From Liolophura sinensis (lineage: Eukaryota; Mollusca; Polyplacophora; Chitonida; Chitonidae): DNA of 64,000 bases. A program made the translations under genes and the position numbers. This document shows, piece after piece, positions 24,901 through 35,700 of this stretch (position 1 is the stretch's first letter; each line of letters opens with the position of its first letter). The notes beneath the pieces were generated by a model. That model was not told the origin of the DNA. It did not search any database and saw only the letters and a list, made by a program, of their open reading frames with translations. The stretch is taken from positions 14,067,608 to 14,131,607 of the forward strand of contig NC_088299.1 in assembly GCF_032854445.1 (NCBI RefSeq), given 5' to 3'.

Positions 24901-26731
24901 CAACATCTGGATTTTCTGTAAACATATAATACCCACCTTTGTCCGTCAGGCGCAGTTTCGAATCCTACTCTTGTTTGCTCAACGGCATCTATAAGTCATT
25001 AATAAATAAATTATAACATTTCAATCATTGTATTTCTGTTCTGTTGTCGCCAGTGGTCAAGTTTATCCTGTACATGGTTTGTCGTAAAGTGGACAGTCCT
25101 AGCATACAAGCTTTAGCTCTGGATCACAGAAACGATGTTCTCTCTAACACCATCGCCCTGATTTTCGGTTATATAGGTAGGTATATAACCATACCTAGAG
25201 TATAAATTGTACTTATATGTCCTTAAGTAGTGACCTTAGGTGAAATTTTCCCTGGTCCTTTTTCTCAAAGTGGTCGTCTATTTGATTGTAACCATCATGA
25301 CTGGGTTGGATACACGACATGCTGTCACGATATAGTTACAATAGACATATTTACAATATGCACAGTTACAACAGACATAGTTACAACAGACATAGCGGTT
25401 TCCCCCCACCATAATGATGCCCGCCGTCAGGAACAGCTGGGCAGAACAACAAATACTTAAATCTTTTTTTGCTATAATTAGGTGTCTACGGTATTATTCG
25501 TCAAAATAGAACCAAGCCTTAAAAAAGCCAACAAAAGAAAAGTGTAACCGTCGGTTTCTGCATGTGAGTGAAGGCAGTCGTGTCAGTATCCAGTTTTAAT
25601 TAACCTAGCATCTTTGGTGATCCATTTGATAGGTATATGAACTACTGTGAGTGTGTTTTCAACGTATTTTAATTTGTAATCATCTAACCGTTTTGATAAA
25701 CAGGTTCCGCTGAACTTCGAGAAAAGTCGGGGATTCTGCAGTTAGCGCACCTTGACCCCATTGGTGCCATTTTAATTTCCCTCTACATTATCATTAACTG
25801 GGGTAATACGGCTTATGGTAAGTTTGATATTTCTCAGTTGGTTTAAGGTACACAATATAGGATATATTAAACCAATTTGTCGTTACGTATCTCTTGATGT
25901 TGGTCCCTGAGCTAGTCCGCTCCACAGCGTGTGTATTTTATCGTTCTGTCATGAAATATTTAATACAAAACCAATTTAGCTTTTTGTATTTTTGGCTACG
26001 TCGACTAGTTCTATGTTGAAGACGGCGTTGCTGTTGTTGTTCTTGTTTTTTTTAGAGATTTCTTCTATTTCTTGAGCCTGTGATGAGCTTTTGAAATGAG
26101 CATGCGTCGCAGCATGTGATCCCATGTCAGTCTTTCCTTTTTTGTTTCTGGGGGCCTCCGTGGCTCAGTTGGTTAGAGCACTAGCGCAGCGTATTGATCC
26201 ATAAGCCTTTCACCTTTGCGGTCGCTGTGAATTCAAGTCCACCTCATGCTCCGGCCATAAGTGGGAAGGTCTGCAGCAACCAAGGGATGGTTGTGGGTTT
26301 CCCCCGGGCTGTGCCCGGTTTCCTCCCACCATAATGCTGGTCACCGTTGTATAAGTGAAATATTCTTGAGTACGGCGTAAAACACCTATCAGATAAATAA
26401 ATAAATCTTCTTGTGTCTCGTTGCAGATCAAATCAAGATGTTAACGGGTTACACGGCCTCTCCGGAGTTTCTGAGTAAGATTACCTGGATCTGCATGAAT
26501 CATCACCCCAAGATAAAACAGGTGGAAACCGTACGAGCTTTCCACTTCGGCAACAACTTTCTGGTCGAGGTTGATGTGGTACTTCCGGAAAAACTGACCC
26601 TGAAGAAGGCGCATGACATTGGCGAACCACTGCAACAAAAACTGGAACGCTTACCGGATGTGGAGAGAGCCTTCGTTCACCTCGATTACGAAGTGGGTCA
26701 TCACCCACACCTAGAGCATAAGATCGTCTGA
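6932..26731 (+). CDS. Cation diffusion facilitator, Mn-type (MTP8-11-like), 10 exons, 573 aa
   Basis: Exons 6932-6988, 14104-14511, 15592-15733, 16186-16282, 16587-16734, 23429-23585, 24106-24276, 25054-25176, 25704-25817 and 26427-26731 all have GT-AG borders and compatible phases, and total 1722 nt (573 codons plus stop). Residues 1-272 are a long hydrophilic, acidic N-terminal region. Six membrane segments follow (about 273-470), then a ferredoxin-like cytosolic domain (about 480-565). Membrane helix 2 carries D308xxxD312 (LDSAMDL) and helix 5 carries D417xxxD421 (LDHRNDVLSN). Zinc CDFs normally have HxxxD in these places; DxxxD in both is the mark of the manganese branch known best from plant MTP8-11. 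I infer proton-coupled Mn2+ export from the cytosol into Golgi, vesicles or lysosomes, working as a dimer. The fold and family are certain; the metal is inference. The start is the first in-frame ATG in a good context (cactATGG) and opens the first exon. Introns 1 and 5 are about 7.1 and 6.7 kb and full of repeats. Confidence 0.95.
8660..9175. repeat. 81-bp tandem repeat, CDF intron 1
   Basis: Anchor ACGCTTAGCGATATAAAG recurs at 8981, 9062 and 9143 (81 bp apart), with older copies at 8738, 8819 and about 8906. About six diverged units. Confidence 0.8.
9517..9893. repeat. 34-bp minisatellite with a hairpin in each unit, CDF intron 1
   Basis: GATCAGAAAACCAAATACCA + CACTTGTTAAGTGT repeats every 34 bp exactly from 9517 to 9857 (11 units, then a partial one). 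Each unit holds ACACTT-GTT-AAGTGT, a 6-bp stem with a 3-nt loop. Confidence 0.95.
12606..12670. repeat. Simple (AATG)n/(AATC)n repeat, CDF intron 1
   Basis: GAATGAATCAATGAATCAAT.. turning into CAATCAATCAATCAATCAAT. Confidence 0.9.
14104..14511 (+). CDS. CDF gene exon 2
   Basis: Follows a TTTTTCTTCTCAG acceptor and ends ..FVEHE before GTCTGT; phase 0 at both ends, 136 codons. Codes a hydrophilic stretch rich in E, N, S and K (residues 20-155) that precedes the membrane domain and is probably disordered and cytosolic. Confidence 0.88.
15592..15733 (+). CDS. CDF gene exon 3
   Basis: Begins after TTTCTGCAG and ends before GTAAGT with one base of a codon left over. Codes QNDDPDMEGVDFLLGR.. to ..APSNASI, residues 156-202, still ahead of the first membrane helix. 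Confidence 0.85.
16186..16282 (+). CDS. CDF gene exon 4
   Basis: Begins after TTTTACAG and ends before GTATGT. Codes DDLADEEWKFPIDHF followed by a lysine-rich run (SSKKKGNSKKLKAPKR), residues 203-234, with the last codon split as AA|G. Confidence 0.85.
16587..16734 (+). CDS. CDF gene exon 5
   Basis: Begins after CATGGCAG and ends before GTGAGT. Codes SYYKAQDELITSFEDV.. to ..LLAKITLAVNV. The YYKAQDELI motif is typical of this CDF branch just before helix 1. No long open frame marks this exon because other frames are longer here; it is recognised by sequence and phase. Confidence 0.92.
16853..17200 (+). mobile_element. SINE family 2, with tRNA-like head, CDF intron 5
   Basis: Head has an A-box-like TGGTAGAGCG and a B-box-like GGGTCAATCC, followed by the family body and a tail at GACGTTTAACCCC. 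It lies just downstream of CDF exon 5. Confidence 0.8.
17761..18003 (+). mobile_element. SINE family 1 (MetaSINE-like), CDF intron 5
   Basis: tRNA-like head (GGCCTCCGTGGCCGAGGGGG, B-box-like GAATTCAAGTCC), core GTGGGTTTCC..CATAATGCTGGCC and tail TATAAGTGAAATATTCTTGA. The A/T tail is mostly lost. Confidence 0.85.
18460..18625 (-). mobile_element. SINE family 3 fragment
   Basis: GGTGGAAACCGGAGTAACGG and, further on, a reversed B box (CTGGATTCGAACC). Matches the layout of copies near 30.0, 32.2, 47.3 and 54.3 kb. Confidence 0.5.
20360..20761 (-). other. Unassigned 133-codon open frame, CDF intron 5
   Basis: I do not recognise it. The part from 20761 to about 20490 looks more coding-like than its surroundings: acidic, with eight cysteines (CECGRSKGEVQ, NVHCETD, ELCTDYMCEW). 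The last 40 residues look random, and AATAAAA follows on the minus strand near 20440, inside the frame. It could be the 3' end of a processed retrocopy or a chance frame. No splice partner found. Confidence 0.25.
21966..22165 (-). mobile_element. SINE-like repeat, antisense
   Basis: Begins TTTATTTGATTGAAGTGTAACGCC and contains a reversed B box (CTGGATTCGAACATGCGACC): a tRNA-derived SINE lying in CDF intron 5. Confidence 0.5.
22345..22690 (+). mobile_element. SINE family 2, diverged, CDF intron 5
   Basis: Head TTGGTTAGAGC and GGGATTAACCC, body CTTCGCTTGGCGCTCAGCGC, GGCAGCACTCG, tail GTGTGACGTTAAACGCCAAT. Somewhat different from the other two copies. Confidence 0.75.
23068..23297 (-). mobile_element. 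SINE family 1, CDF intron 5, antisense
   Basis: Reverse copy: AGAATATTTCACTTATACGA, CCAGCATTATGGTGGG, ending with the head as CACCGTGGCCGCGAC. Sits about 130 bp before exon 6. Confidence 0.85.
23429..23585 (+). CDS. CDF gene exon 6 (helices 1-2, first DxxxD)
   Basis: Begins after TTGTTTACAG and ends before GTCAGG. Codes the end of helix 1 and helix 2 with the first metal motif LDSAMDLVSG (D308, D312), then the basic loop SRAVRKRNPYSYPQG. Confidence 0.95.
24106..24276 (+). CDS. CDF gene exon 7 (helices 3-4)
   Basis: Begins after AATTGTAG and ends before GTTAGT. Codes RTRLEPVGIIILAVVM.. (helix 3) and IATIAIALSTV (start of helix 4). The sequence RxxRLEPVGIII is highly typical of the family. 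Confidence 0.95.
25054..25176 (+). CDS. CDF gene exon 8 (helix 5, second DxxxD)
   Basis: Begins after GTTGTCGCCAG and ends before GTAGGT. Codes the end of helix 4, a loop, and helix 5 with ALALDHRNDVLSN (D417, D421), the second half of the transport site. Confidence 0.95.
25704..25817 (+). CDS. CDF gene exon 9 (helix 6)
   Basis: Begins after GATAAACAG and ends before GTAAGT. Codes SAELREKSGILQLAHLDP then helix 6 (IGAILISLYIIINWGNTAY). Confidence 0.94.
26151..26408 (+). mobile_element. SINE family 1, full length, next to CDF exon 10
   Basis: Complete copy from GGGGGCCTCCGTGGCTCAGT through core CCACCATAATGCTGGTC to tail ATAAATAAATAAAT. It ends about 18 bp before the first base of exon 10, so the intron's likely branch-point zone is SINE-derived. 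Confidence 0.9.
26427..26731 (+). CDS. CDF gene exon 10 (C-terminal domain and stop)
   Basis: Begins after GTCTCGTTGCAG; stop codon TGA at 26729-26731. Codes the cytosolic dimerisation domain (..KIKQVETVRAFHFG.., VEVDVVLPEKLTLKKAHDIG, FVHLDYEVGHHPHLEH). The acceptor lies only about 18 bp past the end of a SINE. No clear AATAAA is seen in the next few hundred bases. Confidence 0.96.
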
Positions 26732-27809
26732 TCGATGTTCTCGTATTCTCGCGTGAGATGTTTCTCGTGTTCCTGGCCTATAGTAATTAACACATGGCTT
26801 TAGGAGACAGTACAAATACCTTACAGGGCCATTGCTTTTGAGGTCATAATTGTTCAGTGATTTTGAATTTTTCTTTCTTTTTAAGTTGACATCCTCCCGA
26901 ACTTTACAAAACATAAAAAGCATTTCTGTACAGTGACGGTAAATATAACCCCTTCACCCTGTTGGACAACCCCTGATAACCAGCCTTTCCCTTTTCACAG
27001 GGTGGCATGTGGTTTTGATCCATTCTACTCCGAGGCTTCTTGTTGAATTCCAACTGTCTTAAGATTCTTTAACTGGTCAAGATCAAGGGGCATAACTGTT
27101 GTTTCCCTCCGAAATTTGGGGTCGTCTTTCGGAACGCCTAATACGTCCACCACACTTGCCTTTATCAAAAAAAAAAACGCTTTCCCAAAGTTTCGAATTC
27201 TGTGCGGCCTTGTTAGATCAAAATGGAATTTGTCAATCATTGCGCGAAAAGGTATTACAAATGAATTGACGAAATGTGGCACAACCCCTTTTTTATGCAG
27301 TGGTAAAAAGTACATGTACATGATACGTGGTATTTGTTCAGAGCAAAATGTTAGTTTGCCAAGCTATAATCTTTTATGTTAAGTCAGCGTTATATACGAA
27401 CATAAACGGACCAGATAGGTACATTAGCCAAATCAGCGTGAATATCTTTCTTAAGAAAGTGTAGTTTTTCTTTTTAGTTTATTTTCGCAGAAATAGTTTT
27501 TCTGCTAAAGACTGCAGACTTTTGCCATGGGCTGCGACTTATTATCGCTAAGTAAAATACAACAATGCCTTACTCTGACTGAAAAACATTTTATGCTTAT
27601 CCAGAATCTTTGTAATTGTAAATATGTATATATGACAAGGATCAAATTTTGTAACTTTTACAAATTGTAAATCAGTATTCTCTGTGAAAGTATAGCTTTT
27701 ATATGCATGTGAGCCATATCTAGTATTTCCAGTTCAAATTGAGATTGGCAGGTCTGTGGTTGTATCACAATATCAGTTATTCTAGTAATCAAGCGTATAT
27801 TCCCTGAGG
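26732..27809. other. 3' flank of the CDF gene
   Basis: Presumed 3' untranslated region and spacer. No canonical AATAAA noticed, so the transcript end is not fixed. Confidence 0.45.
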
Positions 27810-28340
27810 GTATCATCCACTTATCCCCTGCCCTTACAACCTTTCCTCCACCCTCTGGCATTATTCCCTGACCTCATCCCCTGCCCTTACAACCTTTCCT
27901 CCACCCTCTGGTATTATTCCCTGACCTCATACCCTGCCCTTACAACCTTTCCTCCACCCTCTGGTATTATTCCCTGACCTCATCCCCTGCCCTTACAACC
28001 TTTCCTCCACCCTCTGGTATTATTCCCTGACCTCATCCCCTGCTCATAAATCCTTTCCTCCACCCTCTGGTATTATCTCCACACCTCATCCCCTGACGTG
28101 TACCTCGCAGCCTGGTAGTATCCGTTGAGCTCATCCTCGGCGTATCCCCGCCGTCTTGTATTAGCCCCTGACCTCTTCCCCTGGTGTATCCCCTGTCATC
28201 TGGTAGTATCCCTTGACGGCACCCTCCGGAGTACGGCCTCCGTCTGGTAGTATTCCCTGATCTTATCCCCAGGACCCGTACCTTCGCATTTATCCTCTGG
28301 TCGTATCCCCCTCCCTTGGGTAGTATGTAATCACTTTATA
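27810..28340. repeat. 53-bp pyrimidine-rich minisatellite between the two + genes
   Basis: CCCTGACCTCATCCCCTGCC + CTTACAACCTTTCCTCCACC + CTCTGGTATTATT; unit starts at 27866, 27919, 27972 and 28025, decaying to about 28340. Confidence 0.88.
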
Positions 28341-29646
28341 CCCCACACTCAGGTATCATCTGATGATAGAAGAATACACACTGGGCTGTTAAGAAAATGG
28401 CAACACATTAGTATTCGCTATGTTTATGTACAGTTCGGCGTCAGAATATAAAGAAAGAATTGCATGAAGTTTCCGAAGTGTTCTGATTTTTTTTACTTTA
28501 TTATAGCGATTGTGTGATTTCTTTGTTACAGTATTTATACACTTCTATCCTGCGTCACGTCACATCTAAGACCTAGAAATCGGACTTTAATAGATAGTCT
28601 GAGCACTAGTCTGCCTGGTATGAGTGCGACCATCATGTGGGCTGTCAATCGGAAACATTACTCGGTTATGGCGCATGACCAAGACAGGCATAACGCCATC
28701 ATTATATTGTCTAAGGGAAGATAACTCAGTGATACAACCCTTTACTGCGTGATATACCCCCACCGAATTATACCGCTGGGTTTTCGTCCCCTAGACAACA
28801 TCCAGATGGCTCTATGGCTATCTTGCTCATAAGCCATAATTTAGTATTGTTTCCCATTGCTGTGTCTTAGGCATGACAGAACATCGGTAACGGGACCGGC
28901 CCGTGCAAGGAGACATTGTCATGTTTAGACTGAAATATTGTTAATAGCGATGTCACTGCTCAAGAAAAAATAACTAAAACAAATCATTGGTAGGCTCTTG
29001 GTTAACTTTCAAGTGATTTTGTTTTTGTTGATCTAATTGTTTGCCAACGCCATACTAATTTTTCACTTTCACGATAGCGATCAGTTCTTTGGTACAGTTA
29101 GTCAGGACACTGGTGTGCCCAGAATAAATTACTGACGTATTGGTAATTACTGGTTAACCCTCTCGCAGAATATTGATGGATGACAAGTGGTCTTCAACGA
29201 ACGTTAGACAGTGCAAACAGCCACACGAGCGTAGTCGACCACTTACTTTCACGAAGACACCGCGGACGACTCCTACACTGATCCCTGTCCAAGAACTGAA
29301 TCCGAAAGACTCTAACAGCTGAAAGGCGAGCACCTTTACAACTCGGCCACGTCTCGCTCCCACTTTTTTAAAAGTACGGCGTATACAGTATAACTTCCAA
29401 TGAAGGATGAACCACTCTTCTTACATCTACGTATATGGCTCATTACCGTTCATTATCAAAAAAACCTTGTATGTATATTTTATTCTGACCGCTCTCCTTC
29501 AACGCACCTGTCATTATACACATCACACTATATCATATCACCAGATATTGAAAGTGTTATCAGCTTATACAGTTGTGGACATTGACCTGATTTCTCTCTT
29601 GACCAAGATACGCAGTCAGTAACAGTACAGGTTGCAGGCGTGCAGA
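28341..29646. other. Spacer between CDF and protease genes
   Basis: No gene seen; the protease promoter lies at its right end. Confidence 0.5.
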
Positions 29647-29653
29647 TATAAAA
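29647..29653 (+). promoter_or_regulatory. TATA box of the cysteine protease gene
   Basis: TATAAAA 62 bp before the ATG at 29715. It predicts a start of transcription near 29677 and a leader of about 38 nt, which agrees with the chosen first exon. Confidence 0.55.
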
Positions 29654-29714
29654 CTGGGATATACATTTACCCTGCTCTGCTCTAGTTTTATGCTCTTCTG
29701 TTGAACATCTCAAC

Positions 29715-29767
29715 ATGGATTACCGAATTCTGTTCCTGACGGTTTTAACTATTTACTGTGTGGATGG
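29715..29767 (+). CDS. Protease exon 1 (signal peptide)
   Basis: Codes [17 protein letters not shown], a hydrophobic secretory leader, and ends before GTGAGT with two bases left over. The ATG context is caacATGG. Confidence 0.88.
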
Positions 29768-32700
29768 GTGAGTTGGTTTGACATGCGCAGAGAGTGTAAC
29801 AACCGGTAGGACTCAATATGTACATGAATATATGAATTAAATAGATCTGGAAAATCTGCTGTCTAAGTAAGATATAAAGCTATGCTGTCGAGGAGCGTCA
29901 GCATATAAATGTACCAGTGCTTCACGAAGCGCAGCCTTGGCTACCATATATCGCAACTAAATTTATTATCTATTTGATAGGTGTTTAAAGCTGTGCTCCA
30001 GAATATTTTCACTAACCTCACGGCGGTCAGGTTGAGGAGTGGACGAAAACAGTTTGTCCTCACGGCCGTCAGGTTTAATTAGGAGTGGAGGAAACCGGTG
30101 TGTCCTCACGATGGTCAGGTTGAGGACAGGAGGAAACAGGTGTGTCCTCACGACGGTCAGGTTTAGGAGTGGAGGAAAGTGGAATGTCGGAGTATACGGT
30201 GTGTCAGGGGTGTCCCGTGTGTCCGGAGTGAGCCACAGAGATACCTAACAAACCTGCTTGCTTAAAGCCTCATCCGATAGAGCGAGAGCTTGATTTGAAC
30301 ACACGATCCTACTGGTCAAAGACCTGGTAGTCCGAATGTAAAGAAAGCATCACAATTATTAAAACTAGTCCTTTTCGAAATATGTGGTCAGCTCACTTGA
30401 TTTGTAGCACAATGCCCTAACCCTTTTATTCACTTGGAGAGAGACAGCTTTGCTCAAATGAGGGTAAAAATAGGCATATATAGTTTAGAGGTATGTAGGT
30501 AGTATATAGAGGTATGTAGGTAGTGCTATTAGGCAGTATTTTAAAACTGATAAACAATCTGCTCTCTCTACAACGACATTAATTACACAAAATATTCGAT
30601 TTCTTTCACAGTGGAAAAAATGCCACATTTGCGGCTTTGCGTCAGGAGGTTTTTGGGCGGTGGTTTTCTTCGGGCATTCCGATTTGCCCCTCCCATAAAG
30701 CCGACCGCCGTCAAATAATAGAAAAAAGTCCCTAATAAACGATGTTAAACACCAATCAAATAAATAAAATATAAAAATTTGGTAACATTTATGGGTGCAA
30801 GAAACCACAGTGCCCCGACTTTTCCCAGTTATAAGTGAAAAATGTCTTGACTTAAACCCACAGTCGAAAAAGCGTGAGGCAATGCAGCTCATTAGGTATA
30901 AATATACATCTTTAGACAAGACCAAGAGAAGAGAATTTATTGCGCAACACAAAAGTAGGTTGCTGTATCCCCCTGCGACCTAGTGATTAGCGTGCTAGCG
31001 TGGCACAATGAGCCAGTAACCTCTCACCAATGCGATCACTGTGAACCAGAGCCCAGCTCATGTTAACTTCCTCTCTGGCATCCGAGCCTGGTTTCCTATA
31101 CTTCATATATGTGAAATATTCTTGGGTAAGGAGTAAAACTTCAATCAAATAAATAAATAAATAAACAGATAAATAAATAAGTAAATAAATAAATAAATAA
31201 ATCTAGAGTTTATTCTGAAACACAATATTTCCATTTGTCGAAGTGTCGTAAAATAAAATCTATTTCTTTGCTGCGTCATCTCTAGGAGACGTCAGTGCCC
31301 TCAATGTTGAATGAAAATCGTTACCTTATAAACCCCAACAACAAACAGAACTCAATACCACGCAGCAGCACCGACTGTGTGATAACTGGTACATGACCAC
31401 ATAAAAGCGTGCGAATCAATGTGTGTTTATGTTTCAGCCGTGGGTTTTTCTCTTCATAACAGTGTATAAAAGATTTCACTAAGCGTTTTAAGCAAAATGA
31501 GTCATATCTCATTACGATATCAGTACCATTTTGATTATTCAACACACCATGAAGCACGTGCAAACCACGCGAGTAAACACAATGCTATAAGCATGCCCAT
31601 GACTTTGAGGCAATACGCATATTTTACTTTTACTCTAGAAGGCGGGTGAATCAAATCATAAGCCCTTTAAAGCAGTTTGAGTTTTAATGAAAACTACAGG
31701 GATGAAATCTGTCTTTTTTGTAAAACAGGCTTGTCGAATATTCTACAGAAGACACAGCCGCACGTGGCCTGTTCAGGTAAGAGAACTCTTTTGTACATCC
31801 AATTTATGGCCGAGTGGCTAGCATGCTAGTGTTCCGGCATAGCTAGAGAGCCTAGACAGACCAAGGTGGTCGCTATGAGTTCAAGTCCAGTTCTTGCTGG
31901 CTTCCACTCCGGTCGTATGTGGGAACGTCTGTCAGCAATCTACGGATGGTCGTGGGTTTCCGTTTTCTTCGCACCATACTGCTGGCCGCCAATCCACAGG
32001 TGAAATATCTTTAAAATCCGCATAAAGCACCAATCAAATAAAATAAATAAATACTTTCTTTTTACTCAATGCAGACGTCTAATCATCGAATTTGCGGCAT
32101 GAATTTCTCGGCTGTTTTTAAACCACCTTTAAATATACAAAAATAGACAGTTTAAAAAAAAAAAAGATTTATTGATACAATTGATTGATTTCTATATTTA
32201 ATTGGTTTTTACCGACATGTTCGAGAATTTTCCATTCAAATGGAAAGGGACATGCCCATGATGAAGGTAAACGGAGTGCCCGGATTAATCGACCAACTTT
32301 CACCAGGAACCTGGCAAACCTCCTAACGCTATCAAAACAGCGAGAAATGGATTCGAAGTTGTTCTTGTTTCAGGGGATGACGTGGTTCTTGTATTTAATT
32401 ATGGGGTGCATTTGAACTGGGCTAGATTCTTAGCACACATAGGTCATTTTTTGTTTGTGTTTTTGCACAGAATTTGGCAGATCGAAAATGGTAAGGCATA
32501 CCGCACGGCATATGAGACAGAAGGAAAGTTCCGTAAATTCAAGGCGAACCTTGAGATCATCAATGCGCTCAACAGAATGCACAGGTTTGATTCTTGTATT
32601 TTTTTATGTTGCTTCTTAATTTAATTTTTTAAAAAATTGTGTTGTGATGAAGGCCCAGTTAACCATAATACTTGATTCTTCCGCAGTCCATGGTATCTTG

Positions 32701-35700
32701 AAAAGATATTAGTTGGTGATAAAATTTCTCACCACTAGAAAAAAGCCAATACATCGTTAAATATCTGTTTATTGAACGAGCAAAGGTAAACAAATGACCA
32801 ATTGATAATTGTAATGAATTATACTTTATTTTAGTGGAGAAACTGAGTTCGCCCTGAATCAGTTTGCTGATCTGAGCACCACAGAATTCCGAACGATGAT
32901 TCTAATGCCGAAAAAAACACCACCAAAGTTTAAATCTCATAGGTAATATACGTATGAAGCCTTTCCATGGAATTGTACCTTTTTATGATAAATACTATAT
33001 TTTGTAACAAGATAGCGGTATCGTCTTGTGTGTGATACTTACAGTAGTGTCACTTCACCTCATTGGATCACTGAAGCTCCTCTTGGAATTGAAGATTTTG
33101 TCAATCTGTCAGATAATGGGAAGCTTTTCAAATTCAGTTAACAAAATGTCAGTGGCTCTCGCTTGGCTATTAGGTTGGTCTTACATAAATTTCGTTGTAG
33201 ATCAGTTGCCTGCCACCAGTATTAAATAAATTTGTACGTCACTTGTGGAAAATGTGTAACAGCTATATTCATTAAAGGTCAGTGATTTACTCTGGTCATT
33301 GTAGGTTTCTCCGCTCAGGAACTTCACCGCCGCTTTTAAATTTTTTTGACCGTCACACTTCGATCGATGCACGTCGTTTGATCGGAGGTGCCAACTTATC
33401 AGTGCATTAACATATTATCACCCCACGTTTTTTCGACACTGACTCTCTCAGTGAGTTGTTCAAAACAAAGTGATTGCTATCTTATATCTTGAAGCCTTGG
33501 ACACACAGAGCTTGTGAGATATTCATTTCATGATCCCTTTCTACTCTTACCTTTTGAGGTATGTTGAGGAGCACGTCACTGACCCCCTTCCGGAAGCTTT
33601 CGACTGGAGACAAGAAAAGAAAGTCATCACTTCTGTGAAGAATCAAGGTACATGTTAAACAACAATGAAATTAAACAATCAATAAAAAGATGATGCAGGA
33701 TTGGACTGCAAACGACTACTTCATAGATTTCTCAACGCTATGAAGTGCAGTGATAATAATAGGTAGATGTGTAAAGGAGAGTACTGTAACTAAGGGAGAT
33801 AGTCTCTCTCTCTTTTTTTTCTTCTTGTCGAGTGAACTCTTTATTTTGTGGCTGCTGGTTTCCTCCATACTCACTATACATGTGTCTTAGATGACGGCAG
33901 TCGGGATCTTGACCGGATCAGAAATAGTTCACCAGTATTTATTGTACTTTATACGCTGGGAAGTTTTTATCACTGCTTGAGTGAGCAAAAGTACTTTGCT
34001 CTTAACCACTGCTCCAACAGGGTTACAGTTTTCATTCCTGGGATGTAGTCGGGATTCTTGGTGTAAACTGTGTACATACATGCTTGTCAATCAGGGGCAG
34101 ATTCCATGCATAAATTAATGCTTTGTGTCCATTGTAGGAAGCGCCGGGACATGCTGGGCGTTCAGGTACGATGTAGTGAAAAAAATAAATAAAAAGATAA
34201 ATAGTGTCAGCGACCACTGAAACCCATTGAAAACTACAGGAGAAACATCTTTGCCCCTTAGTGTTAGATTTTACCGAGTGAATTCCCGAAAGTCCAATGC
34301 TTGGACCCTGTAGTGAGCTTTATACAATATATCGATAATGTTACAGATGCCTGTGGCGTGAAACCAAGAATTTGTGGTACATTACTTTTCCTTTTTGGCA
34401 TTAATTCTTGTGAAATTTATCCATTTAATGTATACTCATCGAAATAAAGGAAGCAAAAATAGCTGATAGGATATTTTGAGTGGCAAAAGTGAAATAAAAT
34501 CTAAAACAAAAAAAAAAAACAGGTAAAAGTAGTTCTGGATATATATGATTATTGGGGTCTTCCGATAGATTCTTCTTCATTTGATAATTTGGAGACGAAC
34601 TGTGAAGTATGTAGAAGACACAGATAAACTTGCCGTTGGCAATGGCCAGAAAATTAATTTCTTGATGTTCTAACATATCTGTAAAAATCAAAAAAGACAG
34701 AGAAAAAAAGGAATAAAAATGCAACCAGCGTGACTGTTTAGGATGTACAGATTTATGATTTATAAACTGCATGTACGTATGCTAACATCAGAGGGCTCTT
34801 CCTTTCGCTGTCTTACCCATGTCTTTATATACTTCTTTATTCCAGTACGGTAGGAAACATTGAAGGTCAGTGGGCAATGATGGGCAAACCACTCACTAGC
34901 TTCTCCGTGGAGCAAATTGTCGAATGTGATGGCTTCCAGGATACCAAAAAGTGAGTTCCTGATACCTACATTAAAATTAGTTATAAGGGATTTGGTAAAA
35001 AAGTGAGGTGTATAATTTACTACTGTTTAAAACTCTAACTGAGGTAAACTGATAAGAGGTTGTATTTCACCGGTTTCCCAATGAATGTATGACAATTTCC
35101 CAATAATCACACTGTCGTAATTTATCAGCTCGTGATGATATTTCTCGTAAATACGATTGCATAGATGTAAGATTTTAGAATGCACTTCAACTGTTCACGA
35201 TAACTTCAACTATTCACGATAACTCCCACTGTGTAATGATAACATATGAGCACTCCAACACGGTTCAGACGTTTAGAATTACATCCACGTGAATCTGGTT
35301 GGTGCCCTTTTAAAGCCTCTCAGTATCCGTACCCCGCCAAAAGTCTGTTAATTTTACCAGAATGTCTGTTGTCGGAGTGATGCTAAAATGTGTTCTGTTT
35401 TTGCAAAGGCAAAAGGTCAAAGGGACGAGACTCTCACGAGACGACTCAAAGGGATAAAACCTCACACTTCTGTACTTTTGCCTTCCAATTTGCCAAGCAC
35501 ACAGCGATTTATAAGCGGCAGGCGAAAGTACGAAAGAGCGAGGTTTGGTAGAACCTCTTTCTAGGGTTGTTTCGCTCTTTCATATGTCTTTATGTGGATG
35601 AAAACTCGAAAAAACAAACGGACGAAAGAAAAGCACGAAAGGGCGAAGCGAAAGTACAAAAGGAAAAGGAGACAAGACCTCGTTGCTTTTGCTTCGCTCT

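Noticed and set aside
26481-26708. Minus-strand open frames over CDF exon 10
   Set aside because: Shadows of the real coding strand; the plus frame has the conserved CDF domain and stop.
30485-30952. 155-codon minus frame
   Set aside because: Runs across a SINE family 3 copy and AT-rich intron; no recognisable domain or splice sites.
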